Shown piece by piece: positions 36,801 to 44,539 of a stretch of 64,000 nt of DNA. Source of the DNA: Chitinophagaceae bacterium (lineage in GTDB: Bacteria; Bacteroidota; Bacteroidia; Chitinophagales; Chitinophagaceae); contig CANFHA010000011.1 of NCBI GenBank assembly GCA_947446645.1, forward strand, positions 1-64,000. Reading direction: 5' to 3'. A program made the position numbers and the translations under genes. The notes under the pieces are model-generated. The model did no database searches and had not been told where the DNA came from. It saw nothing but the letters and a program-made list of their open reading frames with translations. Positions within the stretch are counted from its first letter, which is position 1. Each line of letters opens with the position of its first letter.

Positions 36801-39800
36801 TACAGGTACAGACGCTAACGGCTGCTCTAATACAGCAGTTGCTACAGTAACAGTAAATGCATTGCCAACTGTTGGCAGCACAGGCGGCGGTGTTGCGATA
36901 TGCACTGGCGCTACTGCTACACTTAGCGGCACAGGCGCAGTATCTTACAGCTGGACAGGTGGCATCACCAATGGTGTTGCGTTTACCCCTGCTACAGGCA
37001 CTATCTCTTATACAGTAACAGGTACAGACGCTAACGGCTGCTCTAATACAGCAGTTGCTACAGTAACTGTAAATGCATTGCCAACTGTTGGCAGCACAGG
37101 TGGCGGCATTGCAATATGCGCTGGCGCTACTGCTACACTTAGTGGCACAGGCGCAGTATCTTATAGCTGGACAGGTGGCATCACCAATGGTGTTGCATTT
37201 ACCCCTGCTACAGGCACTAACTCTTATACATTAACAGGTACAAATGCCAACGGATGCTCTAATACAGCAGTTGCTGCGGTAACTGTTAACGCCCTGCCTA
37301 CGGTAGGTACTACAGGCGGCGGTGTTGCGATATGCACTGGCGCTACTGCTACACTTAGCGGCACAGGTGCAGTATCTTACAGCTGGACAGGCGGCATCAC
37401 CAATGGTGTTGCGTTTACCCCTGCTACAGGCACTACCTCTTATACAGTAACAGGTACAGACGCTAACGGCTGCTCTAATACAGCAGTTGCTATGGTAACA
37501 GTTAACGCCCTGCCTACGGTAGGTACTACAGGCGGCGGTGTTGCGATATGCACTGGCGCTACTGCTACACTTAGCGGCACAGGTGCAGTATCTTACAGCT
37601 GGACAGGCGGCATCACGAACGGTGTTGGGTTCGTTCCTACAACAGGTACTAATTCTTATACAGTGATAGGTACAGACGCTAACGGCTGTTCGAATACAGC
37701 AACTACTACGGTAACGGTTAACCCATTGCCGGTTGCTGGTTCAATTACAGGTACAGCAACAGTATGCACAGGGTTTACGACTAACCTTACTGATGCAACA
37801 GCAGGTGGTACATGGAGCTCAACTTCGCCATCTGTCGGTAGCGTTGATGCGTCTGGTGTAGTTACTGGCCTTGCAGTAGGTACAACAACAATATCTTATA
37901 CAGTTACCAACAGTTGTGGCACTGCTGCCGCTACTACAGTAGTAACAGTAAACTTGTCGCCTGATGCTGGTACAATAGCCGGTACTGCAACAGTTTGTGC
38001 AGGTGCTACTACAAATCTTACAGATGTAGCCGCCGGCGGTACATGGAGTTCTTCTACTCCTTCTATTGGCACAGTTGATGCATCTGGTGTGGTTACAGGC
38101 ATAACAGCTGGTACAACAACAATATCTTATTCAGTGACAACTGCCTGTGGTTCGGTTTCTGCCACTTCAGTGGTAACAGTTAACCCATTACCGGTTGCAG
38201 GTACAATTACAGGTACAGCAACAGTATGCACAGGGTTTACGACTAACCTTACTGATGCAACAGCAGGTGGTACATGGAGCTCAACTTCGCCATCTGTCGG
38301 CAGCGTTGATGCTTCTGGTGTAGTAACCGGACTCGCAGTAGGTACAACAACAATATCTTATACAGTTACAAACGGTTGCGGTACAGTTGCCGCAACTACA
38401 GTAGTAACAGTAAACTTGTCGCCTGATGCTGGTTCAATTACCGGTACTGCAACAGTGTGTGCAGGTGCTACAACAAACCTTACCGATGCTACTGCTGGTG
38501 GTGCTTGGAGCTCTTCTACTCCTTCTATTGGCACAGTTGATGCATCTGGTGTGGTTACAGGCATAACAGCTGGTACAACAACAATATCTTATTCAGTGAC
38601 AACCGCTTGTGGTTCAGCAAGTGCTACTTCAGTAGTAACAGTTAATGCTACTAATGCAGGTACGATAACTGGTGCGTCAAGTGTAGCCTTAAGTGCAGAT
38701 ATCACGCTCACTGATGCAGTTTCCGGTGGTACCTGGAGCGCAAGCAATGCAAACGCAACAGTAACCGGCGGTCTTGTTCATGGTGTAAGTAATGGTACAG
38801 TTACAATATCTTATGCAGTTAGTGGTACCTGCGGTATAGCATATGCAACTAAGGTGATTACCGTAGGTGCCAGTGTAGCGCCAATTACAGGGAATTTGAC
38901 TGTATGTAACGGACTTACCACTCAATTAACAGATGCTACTTCTGGTGGCACATGGTCAAGCAGCAATGTTCTTGTGGCAACGGTAGGTACTTCCGGCATT
39001 GTTACCGGTGCTGCTGGTGGCTCAGGTACAGCAACGATTTCTTATACATTCAGCGGTGTTTCTTCAACTGTCGTAGTAACGCTAAATGTTAACCCGTCAG
39101 GTATAGGTGGAGCAGAGGCTGTATGTACAGGTTCTTCTATCACCCTGAGTAATTTCACATCGGGCGGCACATGGTCTAGTACATCTGGTTTGTCTGTAAC
39201 TAATGGCACAACAACCACTACTGTTACAGGTATTACTGCAGGTGTCAATACAGTTACTTACTCATTATCTACTGGTTGTTTCCGTACTTATGGAGTGACT
39301 GTAAATAGCTCACCATTGCCCATTTCTGGTAACCTGAATGTTTGTATCGGTACTACTACTACGCTTACAGATGCTACATCCGGCGGTTTGACCTGGACTA
39401 GCAGCACTACTTCTGTGGCTACAGTTAACGCCGCTGGCGTAGTAACAGGTGTTTCAGCAGGTACTTCAACTATTACATTTGCCCTCTCATCCGGTTGTAC
39501 TGCAAAAGCAGTAGTAACTGTAACTGCTGCGCCGGCTGCCATTACTAACAATACCGCGTTCTGCCAGGGTTCTTCAATTACTCTTAGTGATGCAACTTCT
39601 GGTGGTACATGGAGCAGCAGCAATCTTGCTGTAGGTACAATAGATGCTTCTTCAGGAACAGTGGCGGGTATCGCACCCGGCACCGCGACTATCACTTATG
39701 CCCTTGCTGGTGCAGGTTGCCGCGCTACTACAGTAATCACAGTTAACCCATCGACTAGCGCAGGAACGATTACTGGAACAGGAACTGCGTGTGTGGGTGC

Positions 39801-42800
39801 TACTACATCACTTACCGATGCCGTAACAGGTGGCACATGGAGCTCTACTGCAACGGGTGTTGCTTCTATTAGCTCTATGGGTGTTGTTACCGGTGTCTCT
39901 GCAGGCACTGCTACAATATCATATTCTATTACTAATATCTGCGGTGTTAGTGCATCTACAGTGGTTGTAACAATAAATGCAACAGCTGTTGCAGGCACAA
40001 TTACAGGTACCGGCAGCGTATGTGTAGGTTTCACCACGTCGCTCACTGATCTTACATCAGGTGGCGTTTGGAGCACTGGCGCTTCGTCAATAGCTACTGT
40101 CGGTACAGACGGCACCGTAACTGGTGTCGCTAACGGCACTGCAAGGATCAGCTATACAGTTACAAATAGCTGTGGTAGTGCTTACGCTACTTCTGTTGTA
40201 ACGGTTAATACCTTTACCGCAGGAAGTATTAGCGGTCCTTCAAGTGTTATCGCAGGCCTCACTATCTCGCTGACTGACGCAGTAACGGGTGGTGTTTGGT
40301 CTGCATCTAATGCTAATGCAACCGTAAATCCAACGGGTGTTGTAACAGGCGTTACTGCTGGCACACTTACCATCAGCTATACTGTAACAAACAGCTGCGG
40401 TGTAGTATCTGCTACACAGCTTATTACGGTGGCCGCATCAAGCACGTCTAGTATTGCCGGTGTGTTTAGTGTATGTAATGGTATGACCACTGCGCTTACT
40501 GATGCTACACCAGGTGGCACATGGAGCAGCAGCAACCCTTTGATCGCGTCAGTAGGTACTTCTGGTATCGTAACTGGTGCTGTAAGTGGCTCTGGTACTA
40601 CAACAATATCTTATATAGTTGCCGGTGTACCTGCAACTGTAGTAGTTACACTTAATCCTAATCCTTCTGGTATTGGTGGGTCAACCTCTGTATGTACTGG
40701 ATCATCAGTAACTATGAGCGACTTCACATCAGGTGGAACCTGGACTAGCACTGCTGGTGTATCTGTGACAAATGGCACTACACTTACTACCGTTACAGGT
40801 GTGAGCGCTGGCCTTAACACAGTTACGTACTCATTGTCTACCGGATGTTACAGGACATTTAATATCACCGTTAATACCCCTCCTGCTGCAATATCCGGCA
40901 ATCAGGAAGTATGCGTAGGTTATGCAACTACACTTAGTGATGTCACAACTGGTGGCATATCATGGAGCAGCAGCACAACTTCTGTAGCTACAGTTACTGC
41001 TTCAGGTTCAGTAATGGGCGTGTCCGCAGGAACCACAAATATCACCTATACATTAGCAACTGGTTGCCGTGCAACAACTACGGTAACTGTTTATGCCGTA
41101 CCTGCAGCCATTACGAACAATGCGGCATTCTGCCAGGGTTCTTCAATTACCTTGAGTGATGCTACAACTGGTGGTACATGGAGCAGCAGTAACCTTGCAG
41201 TAGGTACAATAGATGCTTCTACGGGCGCAGTTGCTGGTATCGCGCCAGGTAACGCAACTATTACTTATGCCTTTGCTGGTGTAGGTTGCCGTGCTACAGC
41301 TGTGGTAACAATAAATGCAGCTTCATCTGCAGGTACAATTTCTGGTACGCAAACTGTATGCGTAGGAACAACAACAACATTTGCCGATCCAATTATTGGT
41401 GGTGCTTGGAGTTCTACTGCAACAACTATTGCTACTGTAAGCCCAATGGGGGTTGTACGTGGCATAACCGCAGGAACAGCTACAATTTCTTATACGATTA
41501 CAAATATCTGCGGCACTAGTGCTTCATCAGTAGTTGTAACGGTGAACCCTGCACCAGATGCAGGAACAGTAACAGGTACTGGTACAGTTTGTGTCGGTCT
41601 TACAACTTCGCTTACTGACCTTACTTCAGGCGGTATCTGGATAAGCGCAATGACATCAGTTGCTGCAGTTGGTACGGATGGTACTGTAACCGGTGTCGCT
41701 GCTGGTACTGCAAGAATTAGCTATACAGTTACAAATAGCTGTGGCAGCGTTTCCGCTACGTCTGTTGTTACGGTTAGTGCATTCAGCGCAGGAACAATAA
41801 GCGGTGCTTCAAGCGTTATTGCTGGTCTCACAATTACTTTGTCTGACGCAGTATCTGGTGGTGTTTGGTCTGCAACTAATGCAAATGCTACAATAAGCCC
41901 GGCGGGTGTTGTTACTGGCGTTAGCGCGGGTGTTGTTACTATCAGCTACACAGTAACGAATGGTTGCGGCACAATAGCTGCTACTAAAGATGTTACAGTA
42001 AACGCATCAACCACATCGGGTATCATTGGAACACTTAGTGTATGTAATGGTATGACCACTGCGCTTACAGATCTTACCCCAGGTGGTACATGGACAAGTA
42101 CTAATCCTTCAGTTGCAACCGTAGGTACTTCAGGTATCGTGACAGGTGCTGCATCAGGTTCTGGCACGGCTACCATATCTTACACTGTAGGTGGTGTTCC
42201 GGCAACAGTGGTGGTGACGCTTAATGCTAATCCTTCAAGTATTGGCGGCACAAGTTCTGTATGTAACGGTTTGTCTGTTACCCTCAGCGATCTGACATCT
42301 GGCGGTACATGGACCAGCACTTCCGGTGTTTCTGTTACAACGGGTACTACAGTTACTACAGTTACAGGCACTTCTGTTGGCACTAGCACAGTTAGTTACA
42401 CGCTTGCCACGGGGTGTTACAAGACATACAATGTAACTGTTAAGGCATTACCTTCTGCGATCCTGGGTAATCTGAATGTATGCGGAGTAGGAGGTGTGAC
42501 GTTCCTGTCTGATCTGACTGCTGGTACTTCATGGACGATTGCTCCAGCTACTGTTGCAACGGTCAGCCCTTCAGGTCGTGTATATGGCGCTTCTACAGGT
42601 ACGGCTACAGTTACCTACAACGCTGCAAATGGTTGTATAACTACCGCGGTTGCTACTGTTAATGCGTTGGTTACGGTTGCTCCTATCCTTGGCGCAACTA
42701 ACGTAGGTCATGGCTTGACAATAACGCTCTCTGATGCAACTGCATCGGGAGTTTGGAGCAGCAGCAACGCAACCCTTGGTAGCGTAGACGCATCAGGCAA

Positions 42801-43407
42801 TGTAACAGGTGTTGGTACTTCTGGCACAGTTACTATCTCTTATTCAGTTTCTTACGCTGGTGGTGGTTGCACTGCTTATGCTACTAAGCCGATTACTGTT
42901 CATACTCCTGCACCTCATGGCGCTACAGTTAGCAGTGCGGTTAACGTTTCAGCAGGTTGCGCAATAACCCTTAACGAAGAGGTATTCTCTGGAACCTGGA
43001 GCAGCAGCAATGATAATGTTGCAACTGTAGACGGTGGTGTTGTTATCGCTATCGCACCTGGTATCACCAATATCACGCATACGGTTGAAAACAGCCAAGG
43101 CGATGTTACTACAACTGTTACTCCTGTTATAGTTAGCGTAATCGCAATGGATGCCAGGGTTATTCCTAACCCTAATGCTGGTGCGTTTGCTGTGAAAGGA
43201 ACTCTTGGCTCTGCGAACGACGAGGAAGTAACTTTTGAAGTAACAGACGTGCTTGGACAGGTTGTCTATAAAAGCAATGTAACTGCCTTAGGCGGGAAGA
43301 TCAACGAAGCAATATCGCTGAGCAGTTCACTGGCAAATGGTATGTATATGCTAAATGTGCACACCAACAATGATAGCAAAGTGATTCACTTCGTAATAGA
43401 GAAATAA
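27865..43407 (+). CDS. Giant T9SS-secreted mosaic repeat protein 3 (about 5180 aa)
   Basis: The ATG at 27865 gives a signal peptide (SLVCASIFAALFML, cut after RVSAQ). Order of parts: an autotransporter-like beta-helix with PATR-type motifs (FSGGITV, GTGSVVKSG, FSGGLKISQGEL) to about residue 610; Ig/PKD-like three-domain units (about 713-1410); BIG_2 repeats; propeller-like module 1 (about 1637-1956); further Ig; propeller-like module 2 (about 2459-2767); six near-identical 72-residue Ig units (2856-3287); about twenty more BIG_2 domains in higher-order repeats (to about 4940); and a T9SS sorting domain (VIPNPNAGAF, VTDVLGQVVY, LANGMYML). The DNA repeats imply recent expansion and likely length variation between strains. 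A surface adhesin role is inferred. An exact repeat count needs long-read support. Confidence 0.92.
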   Translation: MLRKYHTRFAKSLVCASIFAALFMLAERVSAQSVGTYTSTSSTTWLTAGNWSTSAVPGSADIAQFSTNTAPASQCVINLNTPTTHIQPVGAVSVLSSRGANLAIGNSSTTIGGFLQLNGATVNSVANTIISNKMAATFTLSLNPTAGGTFPMMVTLGSSLSGGVIQGGGGTTSALGSTTTLTTTLNATSSQLITYLGGGTYDAVLNTGGINGGTLNLRTTNTFSGGITVGDNSGSPTYGNGGTLQIDAVGAFSNTATNNIVINKNSQLVLNVAGTYNTSALTTTVNGIGTQANSGAIRIKANALWTGNIVLGSDAMFAPTTGNTFSVTGTVTGANVLQLQGSGTTYFGNSGNTWGSTQIGNGTALVPSGGSFSTGDLYFNQTSTNTPVVQFNNTAQLIGTLTGSFSGTAGSNKLQINGTRLTINQTANATFGAAATFTSTITGTGSVVKSGANRLTLLATTADFSGGLKISQGELRFNPLTGFTMTNTSPDTLDGGTLGTNGIGANTALTLSTLALTNNSTIDLDTTAHRINFSASNSIVWTSGKTLTITNWTGSYAGGAAGTKGRIFFGSSTSALSATQLAQIRFYDGSSYYPAILLSTGELVPTPTITTTVASYGPFCNGVSNPLSVAFTTSGTFGSSTFSVQLSNASGTFPDATSNIIGTGTSSPISASIGAGTVAGTYRVRVINAGQTILGNDNGSNIVLNPTPSSFSLSPATASIFTGQSRVLTFSGTSGDVIAYSWTGGGTATTTVGAGGTVTVAVTPSVAGTYTYAITSATSAAGCTNSSPTGSIQSVLTVTNLAASVAGATAICSGVSTNLTFTGTPSTTVTYGDGTTAGLTTLLSAGGSSTVSVTPSATTTYTLTSVTSGTFTATVSGSTTVTVNPLPTSVSASASPNPVCNGSNLTLTGNATDAATYAWSGSAGYSSTTQSPVFAATTASGGIYTFTATTAAGCSVTSVTATVSVNPTPSPTLSPATASVFTGSSQVLTFSGVSGDVITYSWTGGGPATTTIGAGGTSTVSVTPVSAGSYTYAITSATSAAGCVNAAPAGSIQSVITSADLPTASISGSASICPGGNTNLTFTGTAGATVTYGNGTTAGITTTLNGSGSTTVSVSPVSTTTYTLTSVSSGTVVATATGSVTITVNPLPSLVSASASPNPVCNGSNLTLTGNATGAATYVWSGPAGYSSTTQSPVFAATSATAGIYTFTATTALGCSVTSVTATVSLNPTPVPSLSPATASLITSLSQDLTFSGASGDVITYSWTGGGPANTTIGAGGTSTVSVTPSSAGSYTYAITSATSAAGCVNSSPTGSIQSVLTVTNPTASISGSTTICDGSSATLTFNGTPNATVTYDDGTTSGLTALLDGAGTATVSVTPGVGATIYSLTSVTPFGGSDITVSGNATIIVNPLPGTINGALTVCVGATTTLTDLSSGTWSTSGSVATIGSASGVVTGSSAGTATIVFTASGCTTSAVVTVNPVPSISAISGASSVCAGSNISLSDATASGVWSSTSANATIDGTGGVNGVTAGTTTISYTVTSLGCSAAATRVLTINALTSAGTITGSTSVLLGSTTTLSDATASASGTWSSTNTAVGTVGSTTGVVAGISLGTTTISYSVTGVCGTVVATLNVTVIPVPPYSVGNITVLQQGNGTETLSANGNSLFVKEIKATDGSTVQTVAITNTGSNALIESGAAASEGLMSRAMNGKFLAIPGYSANIGGTVSVSAASSASIPRAVGKVDAFGAYSFVKSSTTFCTANNFRSVASDGGNNFWCGGATGGLNLFVVGGSDVAGVYTVAPSNLRTIKEINNQLYFSTGSATIGIYSVNPSLPTSTGATATLMISTAGSPYGFAFNSAADICYVADDGTTTAAGVKKYTRSGSTWTLQYTINADANNGCRSIAADFSGASPVIYVTTQQSSANKVVKIVDGGSVGTATVTTIATAPAGTRYTSLDFAPFSATISGGASFCGTGSSTISFTGSPNATMTYSVNGVAASPVTFGATGTYTVSTGTITSSATYVLGSVTDGTITQTIGSSVTITINPTPAPTLSPATASVATGTSQALVFSGNAGDVVTYTWTGGGPATTTIGAGGTSTVNVTPATAGTYTYAITSATSAAGCVNAAPTGSIQSVLTAVDVPFATISGGTSICNDGVSSANILFTGNAGSTVTYGDGTSSGLTILMSGTLGSGSGTATLNVTPAVGVTTYTLTSVTSGTVTTTVSGSTAVTVNPLPSAISGSLSICNGTSTTLTDAFSGTWSSLNTGVATVGSASGVVTSVATGTATIVFTSTAGCTTSSEVTVNAAPTVAAITGAASVCVGATTTLSDVTGSGVWSSANTAVGSVDASGNVTGVSAGTTTISYTVTTLGCSTTVTTNISAVALPTVNAITGTTTIFTSGTTNLTDATTGGTWSSTNTGVATVGTNGLVSGLSAGTTIISYTLTNICGSVAATVNVTVNAAPTVFSRGNLVVSQVGDGTAALTSASAPVKLVEYATSGAATGYVLPMPTTGTYSLTNSGSATSEGAIGLSAERDRIIVAGYNAPAGIASITGTAGSTYPRELVSVSITGSYTQVATSTTVYSANNIRGGTASGSNFYGGGPTSAAITLFPGTTISGTNTRYLKIFNGQLFATSGSSPVGIYSVGVGIPTTSATAVTALAAVYTVTTGAASPYGFSFSPDRTKLYIADDGSTTGGIYKFVLSGSTYAFDHKLTSTASRDLTVDYSGSNPVIYATNAAGSNINSLTDVGTGTVTVTSIATAPTNTAFRGIIFSPACYAGVTTLSAPFCAGGNGQVVFTGNPTGVVSYSVTGGSTTTATLDATGSATVTLTALSSTSTVNLISINTAGCSSATVSGSTVVTVNPLPTVGATGGGGVICSGATAALSGTGAVSYSWTGGITNGVAFVPTTGTNSYTVTGTDANGCSNTATTTLTVNALPTVGTTGGGVAICTGATATLSGTGAVSYSWTGGITNGVAFTPATGTTSYTVTGTDANGCSNTAVATVTVNALPTVGSTGGGVAICTGATATLSGTGAVSYSWTGGITNGVAFTPATGTISYTVTGTDANGCSNTAVATVTVNALPTVGSTGGGIAICAGATATLSGTGAVSYSWTGGITNGVAFTPATGTNSYTLTGTNANGCSNTAVAAVTVNALPTVGTTGGGVAICTGATATLSGTGAVSYSWTGGITNGVAFTPATGTTSYTVTGTDANGCSNTAVAMVTVNALPTVGTTGGGVAICTGATATLSGTGAVSYSWTGGITNGVGFVPTTGTNSYTVIGTDANGCSNTATTTVTVNPLPVAGSITGTATVCTGFTTNLTDATAGGTWSSTSPSVGSVDASGVVTGLAVGTTTISYTVTNSCGTAAATTVVTVNLSPDAGTIAGTATVCAGATTNLTDVAAGGTWSSSTPSIGTVDASGVVTGITAGTTTISYSVTTACGSVSATSVVTVNPLPVAGTITGTATVCTGFTTNLTDATAGGTWSSTSPSVGSVDASGVVTGLAVGTTTISYTVTNGCGTVAATTVVTVNLSPDAGSITGTATVCAGATTNLTDATAGGAWSSSTPSIGTVDASGVVTGITAGTTTISYSVTTACGSASATSVVTVNATNAGTITGASSVALSADITLTDAVSGGTWSASNANATVTGGLVHGVSNGTVTISYAVSGTCGIAYATKVITVGASVAPITGNLTVCNGLTTQLTDATSGGTWSSSNVLVATVGTSGIVTGAAGGSGTATISYTFSGVSSTVVVTLNVNPSGIGGAEAVCTGSSITLSNFTSGGTWSSTSGLSVTNGTTTTTVTGITAGVNTVTYSLSTGCFRTYGVTVNSSPLPISGNLNVCIGTTTTLTDATSGGLTWTSSTTSVATVNAAGVVTGVSAGTSTITFALSSGCTAKAVVTVTAAPAAITNNTAFCQGSSITLSDATSGGTWSSSNLAVGTIDASSGTVAGIAPGTATITYALAGAGCRATTVITVNPSTSAGTITGTGTACVGATTSLTDAVTGGTWSSTATGVASISSMGVVTGVSAGTATISYSITNICGVSASTVVVTINATAVAGTITGTGSVCVGFTTSLTDLTSGGVWSTGASSIATVGTDGTVTGVANGTARISYTVTNSCGSAYATSVVTVNTFTAGSISGPSSVIAGLTISLTDAVTGGVWSASNANATVNPTGVVTGVTAGTLTISYTVTNSCGVVSATQLITVAASSTSSIAGVFSVCNGMTTALTDATPGGTWSSSNPLIASVGTSGIVTGAVSGSGTTTISYIVAGVPATVVVTLNPNPSGIGGSTSVCTGSSVTMSDFTSGGTWTSTAGVSVTNGTTLTTVTGVSAGLNTVTYSLSTGCYRTFNITVNTPPAAISGNQEVCVGYATTLSDVTTGGISWSSSTTSVATVTASGSVMGVSAGTTNITYTLATGCRATTTVTVYAVPAAITNNAAFCQGSSITLSDATTGGTWSSSNLAVGTIDASTGAVAGIAPGNATITYAFAGVGCRATAVVTINAASSAGTISGTQTVCVGTTTTFADPIIGGAWSSTATTIATVSPMGVVRGITAGTATISYTITNICGTSASSVVVTVNPAPDAGTVTGTGTVCVGLTTSLTDLTSGGIWISAMTSVAAVGTDGTVTGVAAGTARISYTVTNSCGSVSATSVVTVSAFSAGTISGASSVIAGLTITLSDAVSGGVWSATNANATISPAGVVTGVSAGVVTISYTVTNGCGTIAATKDVTVNASTTSGIIGTLSVCNGMTTALTDLTPGGTWTSTNPSVATVGTSGIVTGAASGSGTATISYTVGGVPATVVVTLNANPSSIGGTSSVCNGLSVTLSDLTSGGTWTSTSGVSVTTGTTVTTVTGTSVGTSTVSYTLATGCYKTYNVTVKALPSAILGNLNVCGVGGVTFLSDLTAGTSWTIAPATVATVSPSGRVYGASTGTATVTYNAANGCITTAVATVNALVTVAPILGATNVGHGLTITLSDATASGVWSSSNATLGSVDASGNVTGVGTSGTVTISYSVSYAGGGCTAYATKPITVHTPAPHGATVSSAVNVSAGCAITLNEEVFSGTWSSSNDNVATVDGGVVIAIAPGITNITHTVENSQGDVTTTVTPVIVSVIAMDARVIPNPNAGAFAVKGTLGSANDEEVTFEVTDVLGQVVYKSNVTALGGKINEAISLSSSLANGMYMLNVHTNNDSKVIHFVIEK
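30001..31563 (+). repeat. 783-bp three-domain tandem unit in giant protein 3
   Basis: A unit of three Ig/PKD-like domains (starting LSPATAS, ISGSASIC-type, SASASPNPVCNGSNL) occurs twice in tandem (30001-30780 and 30781-31563; 780-783 bp). A partial third copy begins at 31564 and a displaced partial copy at about 34003. Confidence 0.75.
36430..37725 (+). repeat. Six tandem copies of a 216-bp Ig-domain repeat
   Basis: Six units of exactly 216 bp (72 codons) encode LPTVGTTGGGVAIC, GAVSYSWTGGITNG and GTDANGCSNTA. The marker (g/a)atatgc recurs at 36465, 36681, 36897, 37113, 37329 and 37545. Copies are nearly identical as DNA, so the array is young and in frame for gain or loss of units. Confidence 0.9.
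37726..38649 (+). repeat. Two tandem copies of a 462-bp two-domain unit
   Basis: LPVAG starts at 37726 and again at 38188, 462 bp apart. Each unit holds two BIG_2 domains of 77 residues, beginning SITGTATVC and TIAGTATVC. Long stretches are identical at DNA level. Confidence 0.85.
38650..42690 (+). repeat. Higher-order repeat of about 1569 bp (seven BIG_2 domains), about 2.5 copies
   Basis: The marker encoding SVCNGMTTALTD or close variants lies at 38902, 40471 and 42040, twice 1569 bp apart. Seven distinct BIG_2 domain types recur in the same order. The third copy is cut off after three or four domains. Copy boundaries are approximately 38650, 40213 and 41782. Confidence 0.85.
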
Positions 43408-43426
43408 TGGATTGTCGTTAAATTAG

Positions 43427-43461
43427 AGGGGTGGGTTGCGAGAGCAACCCACCCCTTTTAA
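43427..43461 (+). terminator. Strong intrinsic terminator after giant protein 3
   Basis: AGGGGTGGGTTGC pairs with GCAACCCACCCCT around a GAGA loop, followed by TTTAATT. Confidence 0.9.
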
Positions 43462-43593
43462 TTAGTACCCACCTTGGTAAGAGAAATTTAGTATCTGCCC
43501 TTTCATAAAGAAATTCAGAATGAAATAACATCAAATGTTAGATTGGTTAGGCTAACACTAGTCCATTGTAGGGTGGCAGCATGACTGTTTGTC

Positions 43594-43758
43594 TCAGCCT
43601 AACTTGCTGCTTACTTCCTCTTTCATTTGCCTGGTTTTTTTCTTTAGGCCATTAAATTTTGCCGTGAGGTTTTGTCGTGCCCTAAGACCTGTATTTTCTA
43701 TTATAAGACCAGCAATTATGCCGCCTATTGCGTAGGCTAATATTCGTTCAGTTTTCAT
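43594..43758 (-). CDS. Small YtxH-like membrane protein (54 aa)
   Basis: A 54-residue reading frame starting MKTERILAYAIGGIIAG. It has one glycine-rich hydrophobic helix (about residues 6-20) followed by a basic, probably coiled tail (KKKTRQMKEEVSSKLG). The layout is that of small YtxH-type stress-associated membrane proteins common in Bacteroidota; no function can be stated. It stands alone between the terminator of giant protein 3 and the AlkB-like gene, on the same strand as the latter. Confidence 0.65.
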   Translation of the reverse strand: MKTERILAYAIGGIIAGLIIENTGLRARQNLTAKFNGLKKKTRQMKEEVSSKLG

Positions 43759-43847
43759 ATTTATTTGATTTAAAGATATGTTGCATAAAATTCATGCCGC
43801 GCCTACTTCTCGGTTCACGTTCTTTTTTGCAGCCGGGTCTTCATTCG

Positions 43848-44453
43848 TTAATGGATTGTCCTGAATGTAAGGTTTACCCTTGCTCCAATGTTCTGTGTCT
43901 GCTTAGGTATACTGTGCTCCCAGTGATGTTGCAGATCTCCTTTCATAATTAGCAACGAACCATGTCGGAGCTCCAGCGAATATTTCTGGCGGTGATCTTC
44001 TTTTTTGCGGAAATCAAAGCATCTTGGGTGGCCCAGGCTAAGAGATGCAATAACGGGATTAACTCCCAGCTCCTTTTCATTATCCCTATGCCACGCTACA
44101 GAGTCATTGCCATCGCGATAATAGTTCAGAAGCACGCTATTGAATGAGTATGTTGTAAAAGATGTTATCCTGTCTTTCAGATTCAGCAAGGTTTCCGTCC
44201 AGGGTATAGGGTCGTATTTGGTTCCGGTATATTTATACGTTTTATCATTATCTCCATACCATGCAGTAAGCCTCGGTGTCAATACCTTCCTGCCATACAT
44301 TTGGATTTCTTGCTGAATCCATGGCGTTGTATTTATAAGGTGGGTCAACAGCTGCATGCCTGGGCTTTCGTCCAGGAAGTTGGGATAGAAATCCAGTAAG
44401 TCTTCAGGAAAAAGTAGTCCTTCATTGTTTGTGAAAAAGCTTAGATGGTCCAT
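43848..44453 (-). CDS. alkB: AlkB-like 2-oxoglutarate/Fe(II) dioxygenase
   Basis: About 201 residues from the ATG at 44453; an upstream in-frame TTG at 44483 is less likely. It repairs N-alkylated bases in DNA (or RNA) by oxidative demethylation. Visible motifs are LTAWYGD, NSVLLNYYRDGNDSVAWH, the iron-binding HRD (H-x-D in WHRDNEKELG), SLSLG, a distal iron-ligand His in QHHWEHSIPK, and the 2-oxoglutarate-binding ARVNLTFR. The pattern is closest to the ALKBH2/ALKBH3-type branch found in many bacteria. It is divergently oriented to the FAD/Rieske oxidoreductase gene and near the ligase-associated repair cassette. Confidence 0.9.
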   Translation of the reverse strand: MDHLSFFTNNEGLLFPEDLLDFYPNFLDESPGMQLLTHLINTTPWIQQEIQMYGRKVLTPRLTAWYGDNDKTYKYTGTKYDPIPWTETLLNLKDRITSFTTYSFNSVLLNYYRDGNDSVAWHRDNEKELGVNPVIASLSLGHPRCFDFRKKEDHRQKYSLELRHGSLLIMKGDLQHHWEHSIPKQTQNIGARVNLTFRTIH

Positions 44454-44539
44454 AATATACCCACTATGAAAAGATTGTACCAATAGACTAAATAGCGAAT
44501 GGCATGATGTTTATTGTAAAAGTACCATACTGCCTTTCT

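Noticed and set aside
36430-37725. CRISPR-like regular spacing
   Set aside because: The repeat unit is 216 bp, fully coding and in frame. There are no short direct repeats with unique spacers and no cas genes.
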